From positions 25,062 through 89,061 of the forward strand of contig ONRZ01000004.1 of NCBI GenBank assembly GCA_900320345.1: a stretch of DNA of 64,000 nucleotides. Direction: 5' to 3'. Made by a program: the position numbers and the translations under genes. The notes under the pieces are model-generated. The model was not told where the DNA came from. It made no database searches and saw nothing but the letters and a program-made list of their open reading frames with translations. Below, piece after piece: positions 35,871 through 41,694 of the stretch. This DNA comes from an uncultured Lachnospiraceae bacterium. GTDB taxonomy: Bacteria; Bacillota; Clostridia; Lachnospirales; Lachnospiraceae. The stretch's first letter is position 1. Each line of letters begins with the position of its first letter.

Positions 35871-36461
35871 TTAATCCTCTACCTCAATCTTTAGTCCTGT
35901 TTTCGTCTTTGAATAATAAATCATCTTAACATCAATTGTCTCGGAGAGACGACTCATTGTTTTGTAAGTGTCCGGCTTAACAGAATAAGCTACACCGCCA
36001 ACATAACCATCTATGCCTTTGGCCTCTTCATCAGGAGTCGCAAGCCGATAGTCCGTATCTTTTAGATCTGCGAGTGAAGCAAGGATCGCTTTCTGAACAT
36101 ACATACCATTAAATGTCTTGTTGATTATCAAATCTTCAACCCATTTCTGTACCATATCGCGGTCTATCAGTTGAATCGCTTCTCTAAGATTTTCTATCTG
36201 TGCATATATCTTATCGGTGGCTTCATTAAATGCATCTGGGTGATGCATAATATAGAATCTCTTCCAATACTCAATTGCAACATGTTCAGTTTTACTCACA
36301 AATTCAGGAAATAGTTCTGACATCTGGCCAACTACTTTAGGTCTGGTACCCTGGGCATTTTGATTTGCCCAGTTTATAAGCTGTGATGTATATTTGGGGA
36401 AAGAATAGTTTTCACTATTGTTATAGCCTTCGATACTCTCGTTTTTCAAATTATAAATCAT
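35871..36461 (-). CDS. MjaI-family restriction endonuclease, copy 1
   Basis: A 196-aa type II endonuclease of the MjaI group (CTAG). Recognised by FPKYTSQLINWANQNAQGTR, PKVVGQMSEL, EATDKIYAQIENLREAI, WVEDLIINKTFNGM and ATPDEEAKGIDGYVG with YSVKP. D151 and K162 are candidate catalytic residues. It lies 14 bases after the controller gene and before its paralogue, so C, R1 and R2 form one operon. The cognate methyltransferase is the plus-strand gene at 31096-32184. Expression of R behind C delays nuclease synthesis until the host is methylated. Confidence 0.83.
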   Translation of the reverse strand: MIYNLKNESIEGYNNSENYSFPKYTSQLINWANQNAQGTRPKVVGQMSELFPEFVSKTEHVAIEYWKRFYIMHHPDAFNEATDKIYAQIENLREAIQLIDRDMVQKWVEDLIINKTFNGMYVQKAILASLADLKDTDYRLATPDEEAKGIDGYVGGVAYSVKPDTYKTMSRLSETIDVKMIYYSKTKTGLKIEVED

Positions 36462-36475
36462 ATTCTTACGCCTCC

Positions 36476-36685
36476 TTATAAACCCTCGAACAATTCGGCT
36501 AATCTGATATTGAATCCATTTGCGATCTTTTCAATATTTGCCAGAGAAATGTTACGTTTTCCTGCTTCAACCGATGCATAATATGTTCGATCCATGTTGA
36601 TAGCCAACGCAAAACGTTCCTGGCTTAAGCCGAGATCTTTTCTGAGGGATTGTATTCTTTGACCAAATGCAACTTGTACCGTCAT
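36476..36685 (-). CDS. Restriction-modification controller (C protein)-like XRE regulator
   Basis: A 69-aa single-domain helix-turn-helix protein: FGQRIQSLRKDLGLSQERFALA, then RTYYASVEAGKRNISLANIEKIA, and the end FNIRLAELFEGL. Size and sequence are typical of C proteins that control endonuclease genes by binding two operators upstream of their own promoter. It starts the C-R1-R2 operon. GGAGG is about 12 bases before the ATG, rather far. A promoter and direct-repeat operator candidate lie at 36726-36774. Confidence 0.85.
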   Translation of the reverse strand: MTVQVAFGQRIQSLRKDLGLSQERFALAINMDRTYYASVEAGKRNISLANIEKIANGFNIRLAELFEGL

Positions 36686-36725
36686 AGGATACAGCCACCT
36701 CCATTTTCATTTGTATACACCCAAT

Positions 36726-36753
36726 ATTATAGCCAAAGTGGATTATAAGGCAA
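36726..36753 (-). promoter_or_regulatory. Promoter of the C-R1-R2 operon
   Basis: On the minus strand TTGCCT (36748-36753) and TATAAT (36726-36731) are 16 bases apart, about 40 bases before the controller start. Confidence 0.65.
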
Positions 36754-36756
36754 CGG

Positions 36757-36774
36757 ACTATGAGCAACACTATG
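36757..36774. promoter_or_regulatory. Candidate C-protein operator (direct repeat ACTATG, period 12)
   Basis: ACTATG occurs at 36757-36762 and again at 36769-36774, one helical turn plus two bases apart, immediately upstream of the -35 box of the controller operon. C-boxes in known systems lie at this position and often contain CATAGTCC-like sequence, present here on the minus strand. Confidence 0.45.
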
Positions 36775-36777
36775 TGT

Positions 36778-36807
36778 ATAAAAACGGGGTAGCATATCGC
36801 TACCCCG
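36778..36807 (-). terminator. Intrinsic terminator after the symE-like gene
   Basis: On the minus strand CGGGGTAGC and GCTACCCCG pair around GATAT, followed by TTTTTAT. It lies 15 bases beyond the toxin gene stop and ends just before the controller operator. Confidence 0.92.
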
Positions 36808-36821
36808 CCGATTATATGTTC

Positions 36822-37025
36822 CTAAATATTGAGTTTATCTTTACTTGTACGGATGATTATCTTTCCGTCATCATAATCCACATGGATCCTGTCTCCGACA
36901 GAGAAACCTATGGCTTCAAGCCATTTGCCTTCCATCTGGATCTTCGGCACCTCCGAATACCTTCTGCCGGTGTATCTCATGGAATACTGAACTTTGATTG
37001 TTTTGTCATGAGCGACCTCCTTCAA
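36822..37025 (-). CDS. SymE-like type I toxin, probably frameshifted near its start
   Basis: The frame encodes a SymE/AbrB-like small protein: TIKVQYSMRYTGRRYSEVPKIQ, EGKWLEAIGFSVGDRIHVDYDDGKIIIR. The best ribosome site, AAGGAGG, directs an ATG at 37009 that is in the wrong frame: it gives MTKQSKFSIP and then a stop whose TGA overlaps the ATG of residue 16 (36980). One extra A in the AAAA run after ATGAC would give MTKTIKVQYSMRY, the expected start. So the gene is either inactivated by a single-base loss, expressed by re-initiation at 36980 as a 52-aa form, or read from the weak TTG at 37025. It is the last gene before the element's right end. Confidence 0.65.
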   Translation of the reverse strand: MKEVAHDKTIKVQYSMRYTGRRYSEVPKIQMEGKWLEAIGFSVGDRIHVDYDDGKIIIRTSKDKLNI

Positions 37026-37092
37026 GCGAAAAGTGGATATGAGAGTTGTATGTTTCGATATCCTGTATCAAATTGTCATTTCCGCTTGAAGG
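37019..37092 (-). promoter_or_regulatory. Leader inverted repeat covering the symE ribosome site
   Basis: Arms of 14 bases, CCTTCAAGCGGAAA (37079-37092) and TTTTCGCTTGAAGG (37019-37032) as read on the minus strand, pair with only one G-U position. The downstream arm includes AAGG of the AAGGAGG ribosome site. The loop is 46 bases. In RNA this would hide the site and limit toxin translation. Confidence 0.6.
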
Positions 37093-37127
37093 CTGTCTGT
37101 CAAATGCCTGTAAAACCAATGTTCTTC

Positions 37128-37142
37128 AAAAATCCCTATGAC
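37128..37142 (-). repeat. Right end half-site (attR-like) of the element
   Basis: Reads GTC-AT-AGGGATTTTT on the minus strand, matching the left end at 26371-26385 in inverted orientation. Joining the inner arms gives AAAAATCCC-TA-AGGGATTTTT, and the outer arms GGGTAGTC-TA-TGACGCACC; both are dyads around a dinucleotide, as in attP and attB of serine recombinases. Confidence 0.65.
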
Positions 37143-37167
37143 GCACCAGCGAACCCGTGGTTTTTGA

Positions 37168-37428
37168 TCATTCCTTATCGGTATCGACAATATCAACTAT
37201 TACCTTCTTGGTTTCCTTGGCCGATGCCGCCTTAACGACTGTCCTTATGGTAACGACTGTCCTTATGGCCTTCGCAATACGTCCCTGCTTGCCGATCACC
37301 TTGCCCATGTCGGATTGAGCCACCCTCAATTCAACAACTATCGCATTATCATCCTCACGCTGTGTCACCGTAACTTCGTCCGGCTTCTCAACCAGTGATC
37401 TTGCGATTATCTCTACCAGATCCTTCAT
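37168..37428 (-). CDS. khpA: KH-domain RNA-binding protein KhpA (with six-residue insertion)
   Basis: An 86-aa single-KH protein that usually forms a complex with KhpB and binds RNA. The GxxG loop is GKQG (46-49). Normally the helix after it reads AKAIRTVVKAA; here it reads AKAIRTVVTIRTVVKAA because 18 bases are duplicated in tandem (37234-37268). The insertion lengthens the helix by six residues, nearly two turns, and may alter RNA binding. It lies 21 bases after rpsP and is the last gene of the operon before the inserted element. Confidence 0.93.
   Translation of the reverse strand: MKDLVEIIARSLVEKPDEVTVTQREDDNAIVVELRVAQSDMGKVIGKQGRIAKAIRTVVTIRTVVKAASAKETKKVIVDIVDTDKE
37234..37268. repeat. 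18-bp in-frame tandem duplication within khpA
   Basis: AACGACTGTCCTTATGG occurs at 37234-37250 and 37252-37268, identical over 17 bases with a period of 18. It duplicates the residues IRTVV in the protein. Confidence 0.95.
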
Positions 37429-37449
37429 GTTTTACCTCCGCCTGCAGGT

Positions 37450-37695
37450 CTATTTACTGATACCGGCATTTTTGAATATCTTGCTTACCACCTCGGTAGG
37501 CTGAGCTCCGTTGGCCAACCACTTCTTTGCGAGCTCCTCGTTTACCTTAACGGTACTGGGTTCCGTATTGGGATCATAGGTTCCTATCTCCTCGATGAAC
37601 CTTCCGTCACGGGGCGATCTTGCATCCGCTACGATGATCCTGTAGTAAGGTGACTTCTTCTGTCCCATTCTCCTGAGCCTTATCTTTACTGCCAT
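37450..37695 (-). CDS. rpsP: 30S ribosomal protein S16
   Basis: An 81-aa bS16 ([49 protein letters not shown]). It lies 33 bases after ffh and 21 before khpA, in the standard ffh-rpsP-khpA order. A good AGGTAG-type ribosome site precedes it. Confidence 0.98.
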   Translation of the reverse strand: MAVKIRLRRMGQKKSPYYRIIVADARSPRDGRFIEEIGTYDPNTEPSTVKVNEELAKKWLANGAQPTEVVSKIFKNAGISK

Positions 37696-37728
37696 TTTTC
37701 TACCTCCGTAAAATATTGAAAAATTTAT

Positions 37729-39084
37729 TTAAAAGGGCATCTTAAATCTTCCCTTTTTACCCATTCCGTTCATCATACCCGGAAGCTGTTTCATCATCTT
37801 GCGGCTCTGTTCAAACTGCTTGACAAGCCTGTTCACTTCCGATATGTCAACCCCGGCACCCTTGGCTATCCTATGCTTTCTTGACGGGTTTAAGATCTCC
37901 GGGTTCTGTCTCTCCTTCTTAGTCATTGACAGGACTATCGCCTCTGTCCTTGCCATCTTCTTATCGTCTATCGCATTCTCAAGATCCTGGGATTTTATCC
38001 CCATTCCGAGTCCTGGCATCATCCCGAGGATCGAAGACAGCCCGCCCATCTTCTTCATCTGGTTCATGCTCTCGAGGTAGTCTTCAAAATCGAACTTACC
38101 CTTCTTGAGCTTGCGGGTCATTTCCTTCTCTTTATCTTCGTCTATATCAAGCGATTCCTGAGCCTTCTCGATAAGTGTGAGTACATCACCCATTCCGAGT
38201 ATACGGCTCGCCATCCTGTCCGGATAGAACTGCTCAAGATCCGACAGTTTCTCACCCATGCCGACATAGAGTATCGGCTTGCCCGTTACCGCCTTTATCG
38301 ACAGCGCGGCACCGCCTCTTGCATCACCGTCCATCTTTGACAGGATCACGCCGTCCACGCCTATCTTCTCATTAAAGCTCTGGGCAACATTGACCGCTTC
38401 CTGACCTGTCATCGCATCAACTACGAGAAGTGTCTGATGAACTTCTACATTGCTCTTGATATCCGAAAGCTCCTGCATCATCTCATCATCTATCTGGAGC
38501 CGTCCCGCAGTATCCAGGAACACGACATTATGTCCGCCTTTGGCTGCATGTTCTATAGCCGCCTTACATATATCAACGGGAGAAAGCTTATCTCCCATCG
38601 AGAAAAAATCGACCTCCTGCTTATTGGCGTTCATTTCAAGCTGTTTAATGGCCGCCGGTCTGTATACATCGGCCGCAACAAGCAGGCACTTCTTTCCCTT
38701 TAACTTAAGCTTCCCCGCCAGTTTTGCCGCAGTGGTCGTCTTACCTGCACCCTGAAGACCGCACATCATTATAACGGTCGTCGCCTTGCCCGGCTGCAAC
38801 TGTATCTCCGTGGTCTCGCTTCCCATAAGAGAGACCATCTCTTCATTAACTATCTTGATGACCATCTGTCCGGGATTAAGGCCGTTCATCACATCCTGAC
38901 CTACAGCCCTCTCCTCGACAGATTTAACAAACTGCTTTACTACCCTGAAATTTACATCCGCTTCAAGAAGAGCTAACTTTACTTCCTTAAGTGCCGCCTT
39001 GACATCCTCTTCGGTAAGCCGGCCCTTGCTCCTTAGGTTCTTGAATACATTCTGCAGTTTTTCGGTCAAACTCTCAAATGCCAT
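37729..39084 (-). CDS. ffh: Signal recognition particle protein (Ffh/SRP54)
   Basis: A 451-aa SRP GTPase that binds signal peptides on ribosomes and docks at FtsY. The N domain is at about 1-85. The G domain has GLQGAGKTT, DTAGRLQID, and SKMDGDARGG. The methionine-rich M domain (about 300-451) includes LGMMPGLGMG and MMKQLPGMMNGMGKKGRFKMPF. The ATG directly follows the ylxM stop codon. Its receptor FtsY is encoded at 40729-41691. Confidence 0.98.
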   Translation of the reverse strand: MAFESLTEKLQNVFKNLRSKGRLTEEDVKAALKEVKLALLEADVNFRVVKQFVKSVEERAVGQDVMNGLNPGQMVIKIVNEEMVSLMGSETTEIQLQPGKATTVIMMCGLQGAGKTTTAAKLAGKLKLKGKKCLLVAADVYRPAAIKQLEMNANKQEVDFFSMGDKLSPVDICKAAIEHAAKGGHNVVFLDTAGRLQIDDEMMQELSDIKSNVEVHQTLLVVDAMTGQEAVNVAQSFNEKIGVDGVILSKMDGDARGGAALSIKAVTGKPILYVGMGEKLSDLEQFYPDRMASRILGMGDVLTLIEKAQESLDIDEDKEKEMTRKLKKGKFDFEDYLESMNQMKKMGGLSSILGMMPGLGMGIKSQDLENAIDDKKMARTEAIVLSMTKKERQNPEILNPSRKHRIAKGAGVDISEVNRLVKQFEQSRKMMKQLPGMMNGMGKKGRFKMPF

Positions 39085-39417
39085 CTATACAGTCTCCACA
39101 AGCTGCCTGCACAGCTTACGTATCTCATCCTCAAAACCTGCGCCTTTGCCTGCTGCCGTCTCCTCTATCTTAAGAGCCAGTTCCTTTATCTTCGTATACT
39201 TCTCGATCATATGGAGCTTCTCTTCATAGGAGGATAATATCTTATCGCAGCGTCTTATAAGATCATGTACTCCCTGACGTGTGATACCGTATTCCTCCGA
39301 AAGCTCCTTAAGAGACAGATCCTCAAATACCGCACTCTCGTATATCTTCCTCTGGTGCTCCGTAAGAAGCTCACCGTAAAAATCATATAAAAGATTCTGT
39401 TCAACGATATGTTCCAT
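39085..39417 (-). CDS. ylxM: YlxM/p13 family helix-turn-helix protein
   Basis: A 110-aa sigma-70-like helix-turn-helix protein ([39 protein letters not shown]), found directly upstream of ffh in Gram-positive bacteria and thought to assist SRP function. AAGGAG precedes the ATG at 39417; the frame upstream is not needed. It is the first gene of the ffh operon and has a consensus promoter. Confidence 0.92.
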   Translation of the reverse strand: MEHIVEQNLLYDFYGELLTEHQRKIYESAVFEDLSLKELSEEYGITRQGVHDLIRRCDKILSSYEEKLHMIEKYTKIKELALKIEETAAGKGAGFEDEIRKLCRQLVETV

Positions 39418-39443
39418 CTGAAGGCTCCTTGCGCACAATGGAT

Positions 39444-39472
39444 ACTATACACAAAACCGAAACGGGTGTCAA
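39444..39472 (-). promoter_or_regulatory. ylxM-ffh operon promoter
   Basis: On the minus strand TTGACA (39467-39472) and TATAGT (39444-39449) are 17 bases apart. The -35 box lies inside the downstream arm of the inverted repeat at 39462-39493. Confidence 0.88.
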
Positions 39473-39493
39473 GTATTTTTTCTTGACACCCGT
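39462..39493 (-). terminator. Perfect 12-base inverted repeat: terminator for ilvA and/or operator
   Basis: ACGGGTGTCAAG and CTTGACACCCGT pair perfectly around an eight-base A/T loop. As a transcript on the minus strand it is followed by a T-rich stretch broken by CGG, so it can end the threonine dehydratase transcript while its second arm supplies the -35 box of the next operon. Confidence 0.6.
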
Positions 39494-39530
39494 CATCCTT
39501 TTCTGTCTGCTGTGTTTCCGGATCGTATGA

Positions 39531-40742
39531 TCAGACGCTTGTCCTTACGATCTTCGGCCTGTAGCCTCCCGCTGTCAGCGCCTTTATTATCTCTTTCTTA
39601 TGCTCCGTGCCGAATGCTTCAAGCGTTATGCGCAGCTCCACGGCTGCATTACGGTTCGTGGAAACGAACTGGTTGTGCTCAAGCTTTATTACATTACCGC
39701 TCTTCTCCGCGATGACCGCAGCCACTCTCGACAGTTCACCAGGCTTGTCCGGAAGAAGCACGGATACGGTAAATATCCTGTCTCTCATTATAAGTCCCTG
39801 CTGTACAACGGAGGACATGGTTATGACATCCATATTTCCGCCGCTTAATATCGCCACGACCTTCTTATTCTTTTCCTTGAACTGCTTAAGAGCAGCCACG
39901 GTCAGAAGTCCCGAGTTCTCGACGACCATCTTATGGTTCTCAACCATATCAAGGAAAGAGACTATAATGTCCTCATCCGGAACCGTTATTATATCATCAA
40001 GATTCTTCTGTATATACGGGAAAATAGCGCTTCCCGGAGTCTTAACAGCCGTACCGTCAGCTATCGTGTTTACACCGTCAAGGGTAACGACCTTACCCGC
40101 CTCGAGCGAAGCCTTCATACAGGCGGCTCCCTCAGGCTCTACTCCTATGACCTTTATCTTCGGATTCAAAAACTTGGCCAATGTGGACACGCCTGCTGCC
40201 AGACCGCCTCCCCCTATCGGGACAAAGATATAATCCACGAGCGGAAGTTCCTTGAATATCTCCATCGCTATAGTGCCCTGTCCGGTCGCAACTGCCGCGT
40301 CGTCAAAAGGATGTATGAAGGTATAGCCGTTCTCATCCGCCAGTTCATAAGCCCTCGCGCAGGCCTCGTCATACACGTCACCGTACAGTACCACTTCCGC
40401 TCCGTAACCCTTGGTCCTGTTAACCTTGATGAGCGGAGTTGTCGTAGGCATCACGATCACAGCCTTACAGCCGTATTCCTTCGCCGCATAGGCAACACCC
40501 TGTGCATGATTTCCAGCGGATGCGGTGATGATACCCCGTGATCTTTCCTCATCGCTTAAGGTGCTCATCTTATAATAGGCTCCTCTTAACTTATAGGCAC
40601 CCGTCATCTGCATATTTTCCGGTTTAAGATAAACCCTGTTGCCCGTAATATCACTTAAGTAACTGCTGTAAACAAGCTTTGTCTCAAATGCGACCTTCTT
40701 AACAAGCTCGCTGGCTTCTTCGAATCTTTCAAGCGTCAGCAT
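39531..40742 (-). CDS. ilvA: Threonine ammonia-lyase with C-terminal ACT domain
   Basis: A 403-aa PLP enzyme that turns threonine into 2-oxobutyrate. The PLP lysine is K51 in TGAYKLRGA. The glycine loop is GGGGLAAGV and the substrate motif ASAGNHAQG. Residues about 320-403 are one ACT-like regulatory domain (FTVSVLLPDKPGELSRVA). The single short ACT domain fits the TdcB-like/clostridial form rather than long IlvA. The ATG at 40742 lies within the end of ftsY, nine bases after GGAGG; 40751 is an alternative. It overlaps ftsY by 14 bases. Confidence 0.92.
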   Translation of the reverse strand: MLTLERFEEASELVKKVAFETKLVYSSYLSDITGNRVYLKPENMQMTGAYKLRGAYYKMSTLSDEERSRGIITASAGNHAQGVAYAAKEYGCKAVIVMPTTTPLIKVNRTKGYGAEVVLYGDVYDEACARAYELADENGYTFIHPFDDAAVATGQGTIAMEIFKELPLVDYIFVPIGGGGLAAGVSTLAKFLNPKIKVIGVEPEGAACMKASLEAGKVVTLDGVNTIADGTAVKTPGSAIFPYIQKNLDDIITVPDEDIIVSFLDMVENHKMVVENSGLLTVAALKQFKEKNKKVVAILSGGNMDVITMSSVVQQGLIMRDRIFTVSVLLPDKPGELSRVAAVIAEKSGNVIKLEHNQFVSTNRNAAVELRITLEAFGTEHKKEIIKALTAGGYRPKIVRTSV

Positions 40743-41691
40743 CTTCTTCATCCTCCTTATCCGCTCCGTCACCATCGGCCTCTCCCGGTTCAAACAGCGC
40801 TTCAACATACGCATCCGGATCAAACCTCTGAAGATCGTCTATCCCCTCTCCGACACCTATATACTTGACCGGTATGTTAAGCTCGCTCTGTACCGCGACC
40901 GCGATACCTCCCTTTGCCGTGCCGTCAAGTTTTGTCATGATTATACCGGTAGCCTCCGCTGCCTCATGGAATTCACGGGCCTGCATAAGAGCGTTCTGTC
41001 CCGTCGTTCCGTCTATGACTACCAGCGTCTCTCTTGCCGCTTCCGGATATTCCTTATCTATTATCCTGTGTATCTTCTTAAGCTCTTCCATAAGGTTCTT
41101 CTTGTTATGGAGCCTTCCTGCCGTATCGCAGATCAGTATATCGGTGTTCTTCGCCCTTGCCGATCTTAACGCATCAAATACGACCGAGGCCGGATCCTGA
41201 CCGTCCGAACCTTTTATTATATCCACTCCTGCCCTGTTGGCCCACTCATGAAGCTGCTCGACAGCCGCCGCCCTGAACGTGTCAGCTGCTGCCACCATGA
41301 CCTTCTTTCCTTCCTTCCTGTATATGGAAGCCAGCTTGCCTATACTTGTGGTCTTGCCTACTCCGTTGACACCTATCACAAGGATGACTGCCTTTCCCTT
41401 TTCAAAATCATATGCATCTTCGGGAAGCGTCATCTGGTCCTTTATCGAATCCATGAGCACACCACGGCATTCCTGTGCCGATTTAATGTGTTTCTCCCTG
41501 ACCTTCTCCTTTAAGTCTTCAAGTATCTTTTCGGTGGTGTTTACACCCATATCGCTCATTATAAGGAGCTCTTCAAGTTCCTCATAGAAATCATCATCTA
41601 TCTCGGAGGGACCGAACACATTATCAAAGCTCTTTGCGATATTATCCCTCGTTTTTGTAAGGCCGCTTTTCAGTTTTTCAAAGAAACCCAT
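40729..41691 (-). CDS. ftsY: Signal recognition particle receptor FtsY
   Basis: A 320-aa SRP GTPase receptor. The N domain is short (no long acidic N terminus as in E. coli). The G domain has GVNGVGKTTSIGKLA, DTFRAAAVEQL, DTAGRLHNK, and TKLDGTAKGG. It ends in an acidic tail (EADGDGADKEDEEDADA). It follows smc by three bases and overlaps the threonine dehydratase gene. Confidence 0.97.
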   Translation of the reverse strand: MGFFEKLKSGLTKTRDNIAKSFDNVFGPSEIDDDFYEELEELLIMSDMGVNTTEKILEDLKEKVREKHIKSAQECRGVLMDSIKDQMTLPEDAYDFEKGKAVILVIGVNGVGKTTSIGKLASIYRKEGKKVMVAAADTFRAAAVEQLHEWANRAGVDIIKGSDGQDPASVVFDALRSARAKNTDILICDTAGRLHNKKNLMEELKKIHRIIDKEYPEAARETLVVIDGTTGQNALMQAREFHEAAEATGIIMTKLDGTAKGGIAVAVQSELNIPVKYIGVGEGIDDLQRFDPDAYVEALFEPGEADGDGADKEDEEDADA

Positions 41692-41694
41692 ACA

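Noticed and set aside
36711-37235. Plus-strand frame of 174 codons at the right end of the element
   Set aside because: Antisense to the symE-like and khpA genes and crosses the element border, so it cannot be an inherited gene.
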